Part shown: positions 36,218 through 44,945 of the stretch, one piece after another
How positions within the stretch are numbered: the first letter of the stretch is position 1
Layout of the letters: each line of letters starts with the position of its first letter
Source of the DNA: Hyphomicrobiales bacterium
Lineage (GTDB): Bacteria > Pseudomonadota > Alphaproteobacteria > Rhizobiales > Rhizobiaceae
DNA length: 64,000 nucleotides
Assembly (NCBI GenBank): GCA_900469615.1
Contig: UBYA01000020.1
Coordinates: forward strand, 41,992-105,991
Reading direction: 5' to 3'
Made by a program: the position numbers and the translations under genes
The notes under the pieces: model-generated
Seen by the model: the letters and a program-made list of their open reading frames with translations, nothing else
Databases searched by the model: none
What the model was told of the DNA's origin: nothing

Positions 36218-37378
36218 TCAGCCGAGGTCGAACTCCTCCCAGAGCGCCGCATTATGCTCGCCAACGTGCGGGGCCGCACGCTCGAATTTCGGTCGCTGCC
36301 CGTCGATGCGGATGGGCGAGCGGGTGGTGTGCAGGCTGACGCCATCGTCCCGCCCGATAGTCTGTAGCATGTCGAGAACGCGAAAGCCTTCGCTGCCGAG
36401 AAGCTCCGGCCAGTTCAGCACCCGCGCGCACCAGATGTCGGCAGGTTCGAGAATTGCGAGCCAATCATCGACATTGCGGGTGGCGATGCGCGCCGCGATC
36501 AGCGCCTTGATCTCGTCGCGCGACGTGAACCAGCTTTTCGGATCGTCGCGATAAGGCGCCAGTTCCTCCATGCCGAGCAGATCGGCGAGCTTGGAAATCG
36601 GCGTCATGGCGATGGCGAGATAGCCGTCGGCGGCGGAATAGACGCCATAGGGCGCGGAAAGATAGGCATGGGCGCTGCGGACATGGGAGCGCTCGGGTAG
36701 CTTGTTGCCGCTGTTCATGTGCACGCTCAACACCTCGACCTGCAGGTCGACGAGAGCCTCGAGCAGACTGGTTTCGACCAGCCCGCCCTCGCCCGTCACG
36801 CCGCGCCGGACCAGCGCCGCGAGAATGCCCTGAGCCGCCGCAGCGCCCGCCAGCATATCGCCGATCGCCAGGCCGAAGGGCACCGGCCCCTGCCCCTCGT
36901 CGCCGTTCAGCCACATGACGCCGGAGCGCGACTGCGCCAGGAGATCCTGCCCCGGCCGCGAAACCCACGGCCCATCCTCGCCGTAACCGCTGATCGAGCA
37001 GTAGACGAGGCGCGGATTGAGTTTGCTCGCAGCCTCGTAGCCCAACCCCAGCCGCTCGATCACCCCCGGACGGAAATTCTGGACGAGAACGTCGGCTTTG
37101 GAAATGAGATTGCGCAGCGCGGCCATGTCGCGCTCGTTCTTCAGATCGATCGCCAGGCTCTCCTTGGAGCGATTGATCGCATGGAAGATGGTGGAATCGC
37201 CACTCTCGTCATCGCTGAGATAAAGCCCGCGCGAGAGATCGCCGCCGCCCGGCCGTTCGATCTTGATGACCCTGGCGCCCAGATCCATCAGCCGGAGGGT
37301 GCAGTAAGGACCGGACAGGAACTGGCTCATGTCGACGACGACCAGCCCGGCCAACGGCAAGTCCTTCTTCAGCACCAT
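36218..37378 (-). CDS. CaiB/BaiF CoA-transferase family protein
   Basis: A 386-residue class III CoA-transferase (formyl-CoA transferase fold, interlocked dimer). The N-terminus LAGLVVVDMSQFLSGPYCTL and RVIKIERPGGGDLSRG are characteristic; the catalytic aspartate is D174 in AIGDMLAGAAAAQGIL. It transfers CoA between carboxylic acids; the substrate cannot be deduced. Likely co-transcribed with L-fuconate dehydratase downstream. The promoter region carries the palindrome at 37475-37495 and is shared with the divergent AhpD-like gene. Confidence 0.9.
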   Translation of the reverse strand: MVLKKDLPLAGLVVVDMSQFLSGPYCTLRLMDLGARVIKIERPGGGDLSRGLYLSDDESGDSTIFHAINRSKESLAIDLKNERDMAALRNLISKADVLVQNFRPGVIERLGLGYEAASKLNPRLVYCSISGYGEDGPWVSRPGQDLLAQSRSGVMWLNGDEGQGPVPFGLAIGDMLAGAAAAQGILAALVRRGVTGEGGLVETSLLEALVDLQVEVLSVHMNSGNKLPERSHVRSAHAYLSAPYGVYSAADGYLAIAMTPISKLADLLGMEELAPYRDDPKSWFTSRDEIKALIAARIATRNVDDWLAILEPADIWCARVLNWPELLGSEGFRVLDMLQTIGRDDGVSLHTTRSPIRIDGQRPKFERAAPHVGEHNAALWEEFDLG

Positions 37379-37474
37379 CGATATTTCCGCTCCCCTGACA
37401 TCACCGGCTCAAGGCGGCCGGCCTATCGCAGGAATAACCCCGTGATCGGCGTCCGCATCAGCCTCAGTTTTCTT

Positions 37475-37495
37475 ATGTGAATAGTATTTTCACAT
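37475..37495. promoter_or_regulatory. Palindromic operator candidate ATGTGAA-N7-TTCACAT
   Basis: A perfect 7-bp inverted repeat, ATGTGAATAGTATTTTCACA plus T, lies 97 bp upstream of the CoA-transferase and 116 bp upstream of the AhpD-like gene. The form resembles GntR- or Crp-type sites; no regulator gene is adjacent. Confidence 0.5.
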
Positions 37496-37610
37496 ATGGA
37501 TGATTTTTGCAAATGAAAAGAGGCAGGATAATGGAAGCTCCATGCGGGCCGGCCATCGAAAAATGCATTATGCTTCCATGCGATGAGGGTTCGCTGAAAG
37601 GAGAAAGAGA

Positions 37611-38024
37611 ATGACGACGGTCAAGTTGCTCGATGATGCGGAAGCGGAGACACTTCCCGCGGTCAAGGCGGTGTTCGACGACATCCGCGCGGTCAGGAAG
37701 TCCGACTTCGTCAATAATTTCTGGCGCGGCCTGGCAAACGATCCCGCGCTGCTAAAGCGCACCTGGGAGGGCCTGAAAGCGGTCATGATGGCCGAAGGCG
37801 CGCTCGACCCTCTGGTGCGCGAGATGATCTATATCGCCGTCTCGACCGCCAACGGCTGCAGCTATTGTGTCCACTCCCATACGGCAGCGGCCAGGGCGAA
37901 AGGAATGACCGGCGCCCAGCATGCGGAACTGCTCGCGGTCATCGGACTGGCAGGACAGACGAACCATCTTGTGACGGCGATGCAAATCCCGGTCGATGCG
38001 GAATTCGACGTTGGCCGGCGATGA
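37611..38024 (+). CDS. AhpD-like carboxymuconolactone decarboxylase family protein
   Basis: A 137-residue helical protein with the AhpD active-site signature: EMIYIAVSTANGCSYCVHSH contains the CxxC pair and the following HxxH-like histidines. AhpD-like proteins act as thiol oxidoreductases/alkylhydroperoxidases; many carry this annotation without a known substrate. ATG 37611 has GAAAGGAGAAAGAGA upstream, a strong ribosome site. Divergent from the CoA-transferase across 232 bp. Confidence 0.87.
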   Translation: MTTVKLLDDAEAETLPAVKAVFDDIRAVRKSDFVNNFWRGLANDPALLKRTWEGLKAVMMAEGALDPLVREMIYIAVSTANGCSYCVHSHTAAARAKGMTGAQHAELLAVIGLAGQTNHLVTAMQIPVDAEFDVGRR

Positions 38025-38031
38025 ATGCAAA

Positions 38032-38059
38032 AGGCCCGCCGGCGCATGCCGGCGGGCCT
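38032..38059 (-). terminator. Convergent-gene terminator hairpin
   Basis: A perfect 12-bp stem, AGGCCCGCCGGC with GCCGGCGGGCCT, and a 4-nt GCAT loop. On the minus strand TTTT follows, so it should end the 38081-38470 transcript; it also lies just after the AhpD-like stop. Confidence 0.75.
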
Positions 38060-38080
38060 CCGATAAGCGTACGTCGCTCC

Positions 38081-38470
38081 TTAGCGATCCGATTTTTCCG
38101 TCGTCTGAGCATCCCCCGCGAGAACGGCGACGTTCAGACCGTTGTTCACGGCCAACAGCCTTTTGCGGACCAGCACGCCCATCACGCGGGCGGCGGTCGA
38201 AAAGGTCATCGTGTCGAGCGGACCTTCACCCTCCCAGGGCTTGGTCAGCCGCTCGGTCACGGCCGAGACGATGTTGTTGGGCACGATGTCGGTGCATTCG
38301 CGCATGGTTTCGAACACGACGCTGATGGGGTGGATACGACCATCGAACGTCACGATCGGTTCGGTTACTTCGCTGTCCCATTCCTCGAAAGCGTAGAGCG
38401 CTTCACGGAAAAGCTGCTGCAGGGTGATGGGGGCATGACCCTCATGAAGGGGCGGCAAGGCATTCGACAT
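38081..38470 (-). CDS. Hypothetical protein
   Basis: A 129-residue soluble, acidic protein with no signal peptide, membrane segment or motif I can name. Segments such as LFREALYAFEEWDSEVTEPI and VVFETMRECTDIVPNNIVSA suggest a compact alpha/beta fold. The ATG at 38470 follows AAAGGAGACAGAC, a strong ribosome site, and a terminator follows the stop, so it is a credible single-gene unit. Function unknown. Confidence 0.72.
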   Translation of the reverse strand: MSNALPPLHEGHAPITLQQLFREALYAFEEWDSEVTEPIVTFDGRIHPISVVFETMRECTDIVPNNIVSAVTERLTKPWEGEGPLDTMTFSTAARVMGVLVRKRLLAVNNGLNVAVLAGDAQTTEKSDR

Positions 38471-38811
38471 GTCTGTCTCCTTTCAATTGGAAGTCCGGCG
38501 CATATATGAAAACTGACGGGTCCCGTCCCGAGACCCAAGCGCTGCTTCTTCGGTTTGGCGCGCCCTGAAACGCATTCCATGGGGGCAGGCGGCGCGGCAA
38601 ACCATCTCGTGACCGGCGCAACGCGGGATGCACACGAAATGTTCCCACCGGTCATTTAACTTGATCAAGTCTATAGATTAATCACGACTTGAAAAGCCTC
38701 TTTGAGAACTTTCTGCAATTCCCTTTATTTTTGAATGACTTCGGATAGAGTGAAATAACAGCGTTGCTGTGGACAGGCTGCGAATCCCTCTGCAAAGCCG
38801 AAAGGACGACC
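38471..38811. promoter_or_regulatory. 341-bp divergent intergenic region with a 12-bp palindrome
   Basis: Serves the hypothetical gene on the minus strand and the cupin gene on the plus strand. It contains the perfect palindrome ACTTGATCAAGT at 38659-38670 followed by AT-rich promoter-like DNA. No credible gene is seen; cysteine-rich short frames on the minus strand lack a ribosome site. Confidence 0.35.
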
Positions 38812-39315
38812 ATGTGCGGCGATCACGAGCATGAGCATCAGAACGGACGCGATCACGATCATCCGCCGGTCGACTGGCGCGAACACGGCATCAAGATCAT
38901 CCCGGGCAACGCTCTCGATCCGAATACGGCGCAGACGCCGGGCATGAACCGCGCGACCGCGATCAACAACGCCCGCGCGGGCGCGGAAAAGATCTGGGCC
39001 GGGACCGTGACGATCCATGCCAACGCCAAGACCGGCGCCCACCATCACGGCGATCTCGAAAGCATTATTTACGTCGTCAAAGGCAAGGCGCGGATGCGCT
39101 GGGGCGAGAATCTGGAATTCGTCGCCGAAGCCGGCCCCGGCGATTTCATCTTCGTGCCGCCCTATGTGCCGCATCAGGAAATCAATGCCAGCCGCGACGA
39201 AACGCTGGAATGCGTTCTGGTCCGCTCCGGGCAAGAGCCGGTGGTTGTCAATCTCGATATCGAACCGGTCGAAAAGCCGGAAGAAGTCCTCTGGAAAGAC
39301 CCGATCCACCGCTGA
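38812..39315 (+). CDS. Cupin-domain protein with histidine-rich N-terminus
   Basis: A 167-residue cupin. The N-terminus (MCGDHEHEHQNGRDHDHPP) is very rich in histidine and likely binds metal. The cupin core has motif 1 AKTGAHHHGDLESIIYVVKG with the H-H-E set and motif 2 PGDFIFVPPYVPHQEINA with the final histidine, so a mononuclear metal site is expected. ATG 38812 follows AAAGGACGACC. Cupins cover isomerases, dioxygenases and binding proteins; no reaction is assigned. Confidence 0.85.
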   Translation: MCGDHEHEHQNGRDHDHPPVDWREHGIKIIPGNALDPNTAQTPGMNRATAINNARAGAEKIWAGTVTIHANAKTGAHHHGDLESIIYVVKGKARMRWGENLEFVAEAGPGDFIFVPPYVPHQEINASRDETLECVLVRSGQEPVVVNLDIEPVEKPEEVLWKDPIHR

Positions 39316-39528
39316 CCGTGCCTAATTTTTTAGCAGACGCCTATTTTGCCATAGAAATAATCTACAGTATTTATAGAAAATTAGTTTGCTCTTTTGCGCC
39401 GCACAGAAAAGAGTTTTTCAGAACCGCAATGCACAACGCATGATCCTGCTTCGCGGACGAAGCACGCCTCTGAGATGATCTAGCCGTCAACGAGAAAACG
39501 ATCTCGATCATCTGGAACAGGATTTCCC

Positions 39529-40377
39529 ATGACTGAAAAGCTTTTCAAAGGTCTCGGCACGCTGCGCCTTTCCCGCAGGGCCGGCCTTGCCGCCATCTTT
39601 GCTTCCGCTGTCGCCGTATTCGGCTTGACGGCAACCGCCCCGCAGTCCTTCGCTGCAGACAAGACGATCAAGGTCGGTATCATGAGCGGCGAGGACGAGG
39701 ACGTCTGGCGCGTCGTCGTTTCCGAAGCCGCCAAGAAGGGCCTGAAGGTGGAGCCCGTCGTCTTCAACGACTATACGCAGCCGAACGAGGCGCTGGAGCG
39801 CGGTGAAATCGACGCCAACGCTTTTCAGCATCAGCCTTATCTCGACAATCAGGTGAAGCAGCACGGCTATCATATCGTCAATGTCGGCTTCACCGGCATC
39901 TGGCCGATCGGCCTCTACACCAAGAAGTACAAGACCGTGGCTGAGCTTCCGAAGGGCGCCGTCATCGGCGTGCCGAACGACCCGTCCAACGAAGGCCGTG
40001 CGCTTCTCGTGCTGCAGCATGAAGGCGTGATCAAGCTCAAGGACGGCACCGGCATCCTCGCCACCACGGCCGACATCGCGGAAAACCCGAAGAACGTCGA
40101 GATCAAGGAACTGGATGCCGGCATCGTCGGCCGTTCGATCGACGACCTCGACGCCGCCGTCGTCAATACCGATTGGGCGCTGAAGAGCGGCCTGACGCAG
40201 AACGACCGCATCGCGCAGGAGCCGACCGAAGGCAACCCATACCGCAACTTCATCGCCGTCAAGCAGGGCAGCGAAAACGAAGCCTGGGTCAAGACCCTGG
40301 TGGCGTCCTACCAGAACGACACCGTCAAGGCCGAGTTCGACAAGGTCTACAAGGGAACCGGCCAGAGCGCCTATTGA
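39529..40377 (+). CDS. metQ: Methionine ABC transporter substrate-binding protein
   Basis: A 282-residue NlpA/MetQ family binding protein for D/L-methionine or related compounds. The signal peptide ends near PQSFA-ADK and has no lipobox cysteine, so it is secreted rather than a lipoprotein as in E. coli. Family motifs: IKVGIMSGEDEDVW, NDYTQPNEALERGEIDANAF with QHQPYLDNQ, VGVPNDPSN-like GVPNDPSNEGRALLVLQ and VNTDWALKSGL. It leads the metQ-metN-metI operon; GGAACAGG precedes the ATG. A SAM riboswitch was not seen in the 213 bp leader. Confidence 0.92.
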   Translation: MTEKLFKGLGTLRLSRRAGLAAIFASAVAVFGLTATAPQSFAADKTIKVGIMSGEDEDVWRVVVSEAAKKGLKVEPVVFNDYTQPNEALERGEIDANAFQHQPYLDNQVKQHGYHIVNVGFTGIWPIGLYTKKYKTVAELPKGAVIGVPNDPSNEGRALLVLQHEGVIKLKDGTGILATTADIAENPKNVEIKELDAGIVGRSIDDLDAAVVNTDWALKSGLTQNDRIAQEPTEGNPYRNFIAVKQGSENEAWVKTLVASYQNDTVKAEFDKVYKGTGQSAY

Positions 40378-40412
40378 TGTCAGGACAGCGCGGGGGACAG
40401 CGCTGAGCGGCG

Positions 40413-40441
40413 GGCGGCCGGGGCAATTTGCCCGGGCCGCC
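40413..40441 (+). terminator. Intercistronic hairpin between metQ and metN
   Basis: GGCGGCCGGGGCAATTTGCC continues into CGGGCCGCC, forming a stable GC-rich stem 36 bp after metQ. Without a long U-run it probably causes partial termination or stabilises the metQ mRNA, giving more binding protein than ATPase. Confidence 0.6.
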
Positions 40442-40504
40442 TTCGGTGTTTAAAGCCCAGCCTAGCCCGCGCCGTACCCAAGAAAAGAAGATCGGGAAGC
40501 AGAC

Positions 40505-41590
40505 ATGAACTCCTTCATCCCAGCCACATCAATCGACGGACAGGCGCCGCCTGAACGTTCGACGGGCGACGAGATCATCCGCCTGGTCGACGTCCGCCGC
40601 CGGTTTGGCACCACACCCGCACTGGACGGCATATCGCTGACCGCGCGACGCGGCGAAATCGTCGGCATCATCGGCCGCAGCGGCGCCGGAAAATCGACGC
40701 TGATCCGCTGCCTGAACGGGCTGGAGCGCGCCGACAGCGGCGAAATCCACATCGAAGGCCGCGATATCGCCCGCCTTTCGGAAAAGGAGCTGCAGCCGTT
40801 GCGCCGCCGCATCGGCATGGTCTTCCAGCATTTCAATCTGCTCTCCGCAAAGACGGTCGAAGAGAATATCGCCCTGCCTCTCAAGATCGAGGGCGTCGCC
40901 AAGGCCGAACGATTGCAGCGCGCCCGCGAACTGCTGGAGCTCGTCGGCCTTTCCGACAAGGCCAAAGCCTATCCCTCCGCGCTTTCCGGCGGCCAGAAGC
41001 AGCGCGTCGGCATTGCCCGCGCCCTTGCCGCCCGGCCGGCGCTGCTGCTGTCCGACGAGGCGACATCTGCGCTCGATCCCGAAACCACGCGCTCCATCCT
41101 GGCGCTGCTGAAGGACATCAACCGCAAGCTCGGCCTGACCATCCTGCTCATCACCCACGAGATGGAAGTGGTCCGCTCCATCGCCGACCGCGTTGCCGTC
41201 ATCGATGCGGGCAGGATCGTCGAGGAAGGTTCGGTCTGGTCCGTCTTCGCCAATCCTCAAGCCAGCATCACGGCAAGCCTGCTGGGCGGCATCCGTCCGC
41301 AGCTGCCGGAGCATATCGCGGCACGCCTGTCGCAAACATCCGGCGCCGAAGCCATCCTCAGCGTCGATCTCGCCGGCCCGGCCGCGCAAGGGGCGCTCTT
41401 TGCCGAGCTCTCCGCGACCCTGCCGCGATCCTTCCGGCTGGTCCATGGCGGCATCGACCATATTCAAAATCAGCCCGTCGCCCGCTTCTTCATTGCCGTG
41501 CCGACGCGCGACGCGACCCTGCCGGCACGGGTCGGCGATTTTCTGAAAGCCCGTTCCGCCCGGGTGGAGGTTCTCGGCTATGACAACTGA
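40505..41590 (+). CDS. metN: Methionine ABC transporter ATP-binding protein
   Basis: A 361-residue ATPase. Walker A is GRSGAGKST, the signature is LSGGQKQRVGIARA, Walker B is LLLSDEATSALDPET and the H-loop is LLITHEMEVV. The last about 75 residues (AILSVDLAGPAAQG onward) form the NIL/ACT-like regulatory domain that binds methionine and gives trans-inhibition in E. coli MetN. A longer than usual N-terminus precedes the nucleotide domain. It overlaps metI by 11 bp. Confidence 0.93.
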   Translation: MNSFIPATSIDGQAPPERSTGDEIIRLVDVRRRFGTTPALDGISLTARRGEIVGIIGRSGAGKSTLIRCLNGLERADSGEIHIEGRDIARLSEKELQPLRRRIGMVFQHFNLLSAKTVEENIALPLKIEGVAKAERLQRARELLELVGLSDKAKAYPSALSGGQKQRVGIARALAARPALLLSDEATSALDPETTRSILALLKDINRKLGLTILLITHEMEVVRSIADRVAVIDAGRIVEEGSVWSVFANPQASITASLLGGIRPQLPEHIAARLSQTSGAEAILSVDLAGPAAQGALFAELSATLPRSFRLVHGGIDHIQNQPVARFFIAVPTRDATLPARVGDFLKARSARVEVLGYDN

Positions 41591-42236
41591 CGTTATCCTC
41601 AACCTGCTCTGGCGCTCCTTCTGGGAAACGATCTGGATGACCGGCGCATCCGGCCTGCTCTCTTTGGTCATAGGCCTGCCGCTCGGCCTTGCCCTCGTCG
41701 TCACCGGCCGCGGCGGGATTGCCGAGCAGCTGCCGATCAACAGCGTCCTTGCGGCCCTCGTCAACGGCTTCCGCGCCGTGCCCTTCGTGATCCTGCTGAT
41801 TGCCTTGATTCCGCTGACGCGGCTGATCGTCGGCACCTCGCTCGGCACGACAGCCGCGATCGTGCCGCTCACCATCGCCGCGATCCCCTATTACGCCCGC
41901 ATCGCCGAGGTCTCGCTGCGTGAAGTCGATCGCGGCCTGATTGACGCGGTGCGCGCCATGGGCGGCAACCGCTGGACCATCATCCGCGAGGTACTGGTGC
42001 CGGAGGCCATGCCCGGCATCGTCGCGGGCTTCACGGTCACTCTGGTCACATTGATCGGCGCCTCCGCCATGGCCGGCACGATCGGCGGCGGCGGCCTCGG
42101 CGATCTTGCCATCCGCTATGGCTACCAGCGTTTCGAAACCAGCGTCATGATCGCCGTCGTCGTCGTGCTGATCATCCTCGTCTGCGGCATGCAGTGGCTG
42201 GGTGATCGCATCGCCACCCGGCTCGATCGCCGCTAG
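41580..42236 (+). CDS. metI: Methionine ABC transporter permease
   Basis: A 218-residue permease with five membrane segments, typical of MetI. The conserved cytoplasmic loop reads REVDRGLIDAVRAMGGNRW and the C-terminal half has GASAMAGTIGGGGLGDLAIR and YGYQRFET, diagnostic of MetI. It overlaps the metN stop, so the two are translationally coupled. Followed by a strong bidirectional hairpin. Confidence 0.93.
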   Translation: MTTDVILNLLWRSFWETIWMTGASGLLSLVIGLPLGLALVVTGRGGIAEQLPINSVLAALVNGFRAVPFVILLIALIPLTRLIVGTSLGTTAAIVPLTIAAIPYYARIAEVSLREVDRGLIDAVRAMGGNRWTIIREVLVPEAMPGIVAGFTVTLVTLIGASAMAGTIGGGGLGDLAIRYGYQRFETSVMIAVVVVLIILVCGMQWLGDRIATRLDRR

Positions 42237-42255
42237 AGCCTAGCTGGCGCAGTCT

Positions 42256-42290
42256 CGTTCCCGGCGCGAAAAGACACCGCGCCGGGAACG
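42256..42290. terminator. Bidirectional hairpin between metI and the 2-hydroxyacid dehydrogenase
   Basis: A perfect 13-bp stem, CGTTCCCGGCGCG (42256-42268) with CGCGCCGGGAACG (42278-42290), and an AAAAGACAC loop. It separates convergent genes; U-runs are absent. Confidence 0.7.
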
Positions 42291-42301
42291 GAGCACAGCG
42301 A

Positions 42302-43333
42302 TCAGTTGCGCGTGACCGGCTTCGAGCGCATGCGCGACACGGTCTCCCGTTCCGCGCGCTTGCAGCGCATCGGCGGCAGGCCGCGATCCATCAGATCCAT
42401 ATCTTCCAGCACCATGTCGCCCATTTTCTTGAAGGCGCTGTCCAGCGCGCCCGCGCGATGTGCCGAGCGCAGGAAGCCCTTCAGCTTGCGAACCGGATGA
42501 TCGAGGCCGAGCGGCTCTTCCGGATAGACGTCGCTTGCCGCCACGATATGGCCGGAGGCAACCGCTGCCATCAGCGCGTCGAAATCGACGACATCGGCCC
42601 GGCTGAGCAGAATGAAGGCCGCTCCCTTGCGCATTTTCGCGAAAGCTTCAGCACCGAGAAAACCCTTGTTCTCGCTCGTGACGGAAGCAACCACGAAAAC
42701 GAAATCGCTGCCGGACAGGACTTCGTCCAATCCCGCCGGTTGAACGCCATGTTCCCTGAGAATCGAGGGCGGCATCCAGGGATCGAATACCCTGATATTG
42801 GCGCGGAAACCGGAGAGAACCCGGTTCAGCGCCTTACCCAGGTCGCCGAAGCCGATGATGCCGATATCGCTGCCGGAAACGAGCCGCGCCCTCGCATTGC
42901 CGTCACCGCCCCAAAGTTCCCTGCCCTCGCGGAAATCCAGATCGGCATCCACGATGCCGCGCGCCAGGCTGAGCGCAAATCCCAGGCCGATTTCCGCGAC
43001 CGGCTCGGCAAAGACCTGCCCGGTGGTGACGACATGGATGCCGCGCTCGAAAAGCACCTCATAGGGCATATTGTTGATAAGATTGCTCTCGACATTCAGG
43101 ATGCAGCGCAGCTTCGGCATGCGATCCAGCGTCTCCTTCGACAGGGGCGGCTGGCCGATGACGTAGCGCGCCTCGGCAAGCACCTCATCCCCCAGCCCGG
43201 CAATATTTTCCGGGTCGGCCTCGACGATGCGATATCTCGAATGAAGAAGCGACATCGCGTCCTTCGTGAAGATCAGCTCGAGCGAGCGCGGTTCCGGCGC
43301 GCTGATGGCCAAGGGCCGGCTGTCGGTCGTCAT
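42302..43333 (-). CDS. D-isomer-specific 2-hydroxyacid dehydrogenase family protein
   Basis: A 343-residue NAD-dependent dehydrogenase. The Rossmann motif is IGIIGFGDLGKAL; catalytic residues are suggested by LLSRADVVDF (Arg), DVYPEEPL (Glu) and FLRSAHRAGAL (His). The Arg motif is SRA rather than the usual ARG, and the C-terminal tail after the substrate domain (KMGDMVLEDMDLMDRGLPPM and a basic end) is longer than in most relatives. It may reduce a 2-oxoacid or act on a phosphorylated hydroxyacid; substrate unknown. Confidence 0.87.
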   Translation of the reverse strand: MTTDSRPLAISAPEPRSLELIFTKDAMSLLHSRYRIVEADPENIAGLGDEVLAEARYVIGQPPLSKETLDRMPKLRCILNVESNLINNMPYEVLFERGIHVVTTGQVFAEPVAEIGLGFALSLARGIVDADLDFREGRELWGGDGNARARLVSGSDIGIIGFGDLGKALNRVLSGFRANIRVFDPWMPPSILREHGVQPAGLDEVLSGSDFVFVVASVTSENKGFLGAEAFAKMRKGAAFILLSRADVVDFDALMAAVASGHIVAASDVYPEEPLGLDHPVRKLKGFLRSAHRAGALDSAFKKMGDMVLEDMDLMDRGLPPMRCKRAERETVSRMRSKPVTRN

Positions 43334-43384
43334 TGTGTTCCTCCCAGTCCCGGAGCGCGATCCAACATCATTCCACTGACCATA

Positions 43385-44083
43385 TCAATCGGCCTCATCC
43401 TCTCCTCCCGGCATTCCGACGGAGAAGGCGCAGATGCGTGAGAGATGGGTGAACGGCAGGCCCGTTTCCGCGTGCCAGGCGTTGAACCGCTCCTGGATCA
43501 AGCGCAGATCTTTCTTGCCCGGCTTGCTCTCCGAAATAGGCAGGCCGGAAAGCCGCAGGCAGGCGAGAACGTCATGGCTCATGACGAAGCCGTCGCGGCC
43601 GAGCGCCCGCAGGAGATATTGCCCTGTCATACCGCCCAGCCGGTTCGCCTGCTTGTCCAGCACGGCAAGCAGGCCGATCTGATCCTCCAGCGGCCAATCG
43701 GCGAAGAAGCGCCCGGCGCTGCCGTGCTCATCGGCAAGCCGGCGGACGAACTGAGCGTTGGCCCGAACCGACATGATCTTGGCGCCATTGCGAATGACCC
43801 GCGTATCGGAGGTCAAGTCATGCCAGTAGTCGTCGGGAGCAAGATTGAGAAAGGCGGGATCGAAGCCTGAAAAGGCCGCCTCGAAGCCCGGCCATTTGGA
43901 ATCGATGACGTTCCGCACGAAACCTGCATAGAAGACGTAGCGCGTCATCTCGGACAAAATCCGGTCGTCGGACAGGGCGCGCAAAACGTCATGATCGGGC
44001 AGCTTCGGCAGCAAGGCCTTCAATCCGTCGGCACCGCCCTTGCGCTTCTCGGCCCGTTCCTGAATCTCCGCAAAGCGTCCCAT
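43385..44083 (-). CDS. DNA-3-methyladenine glycosylase I-family protein (divergent)
   Basis: A 232-residue helical protein matching the TagI family: SDDRILSEMTRYVFYAGFVR, WPGFEAAFSGFDP, RNGAKIMSVRANAQFVRRLA and GRDGFVMSHDVLACLRLSG. In E. coli Tag a zinc is held by Cys4, His17, His175 and Cys179; this protein begins MGRFAEIQERAEKRKGG and lacks the N-terminal Cys, so the zinc snap is missing. It should excise alkylated adenine, but activity is uncertain. It starts at 44083 after AGGGATAGCG and lies 51 bp upstream of the 2-hydroxyacid dehydrogenase gene. Confidence 0.78.
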   Translation of the reverse strand: MGRFAEIQERAEKRKGGADGLKALLPKLPDHDVLRALSDDRILSEMTRYVFYAGFVRNVIDSKWPGFEAAFSGFDPAFLNLAPDDYWHDLTSDTRVIRNGAKIMSVRANAQFVRRLADEHGSAGRFFADWPLEDQIGLLAVLDKQANRLGGMTGQYLLRALGRDGFVMSHDVLACLRLSGLPISESKPGKKDLRLIQERFNAWHAETGLPFTHLSRICAFSVGMPGGEDEAD

Positions 44084-44342
44084 CGCTATCCCTCGTCCGG
44101 CTGTGCTGCGCCCCCAAATCTTTTATGATCTCGCAAGTCCGCGCAAGCAATCTCCGCGTCCTGATCGCCGAGGAAAACACGGCATCGGAAGATATGACTC
44201 GAAAGTTGATCGCCCTGTCGTTGGAATTGGTTTCCCGGAGATTGAAACAGTTCCAGACTGCTCCAGATATCGTCTTGAAATTAACTTGAGATTTCGCGCA
44301 TCGTGGCGTTAATTGCGGCGGCGTTGGATCGGAGCCTGTACC

Positions 44343-44603
44343 ATGAATAATAAAGACTGGAATGATCCCATCATGGTCATCTGCAAGCGCACCGGAAAAA
44401 CCTACACGGTCGCCAACACGAAAGAAGCTCTGGATATGCTGCTGAACGCATGGCCCGTGGCGGAAGGCAAGGCGTTCATGATGGCCCTGCAGATCTGCGC
44501 CGACGTCGAGCGAGGCCAAGGCCGGTCGCTCGAGGCCCGAAACAGCTTTCTCGCGGCAGCGATGGAGGCTGGCGTGCCGATCGAAGTCCCGGTGGTCCAA
44601 TAG
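44343..44603 (+). CDS. DUF982-family protein 1
   Basis: An 86-residue protein of the rhizobial DUF982 family. The pattern is a short N-terminal beta part (PIMVICKRTGKTYTVANTKE), then ALDMLLNAWPVAEGKAFMMA with the conserved L--WP---G, then a helix and a C-terminal LEARNSFLAAAMEAGVPIE. ATG 44343 lies in a 259 bp gap divergent from the glycosylase. DUF982 genes are typical of Rhizobiales and often occur in multiple copies; function unknown. Confidence 0.8.
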   Translation: MNNKDWNDPIMVICKRTGKTYTVANTKEALDMLLNAWPVAEGKAFMMALQICADVERGQGRSLEARNSFLAAAMEAGVPIEVPVVQ

Positions 44604-44708
44604 AACTGCGGTCCCCTTCTGCCATGCTCTTTCGCGTGCGGCGCGATTTCCTGTCTCATTTTCGGACAGTTAGATGCCTGAGCGGACAATGACTGACGCC
44701 GGCCCCTC

Positions 44709-44825
44709 ATGATTGTCGCACTCTTGCTCCTCATTTTCCTTGCGGCGATGTTTCGAGGCATCCTGCGCGCCCTTTTCGCAGGATTGGCGCTCCTCGCGGT
44801 GGTCCTGCTGCTGATTGCGATATAG
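44709..44825 (+). CDS. 38-residue membrane peptide
   Basis: A 38-codon frame MIVALLLLIFLAAMFRGILR continuing with ALFAGLALLAVVLLLIAI: two hydrophobic stretches split by a short FRGILRALF turn with arginines. It lies between two DUF982 genes in the same direction, about 105 bp after the first. The composition is too hydrophobic and ordered to be chance, but a ribosome site is weak. Probably an inner-membrane miniprotein. Confidence 0.55.
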   Translation: MIVALLLLIFLAAMFRGILRALFAGLALLAVVLLLIAI

Positions 44826-44945
44826 CAGCCAAGCATTTCCGGCCGCCGGCCCTGCTTTCGGAACCGGCCGCGATCGATTTTCACGAAGTCACGAAACCTT
44901 TTGCCGCCACGCGAGTTTCGATGGCAATGTCGGAGCATCATCGAA

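Noticed and set aside
38483..38668. 61-codon cysteine-rich frame on the minus strand
   Set aside because: Begins with TTG without a ribosome site and lies in the leader of the hypothetical gene; no conserved spacing of cysteines.
39316..39528. SAM-type riboswitch upstream of metQ
   Set aside because: The region is AT-rich and no SAM-II or SAM-I core could be traced by eye.
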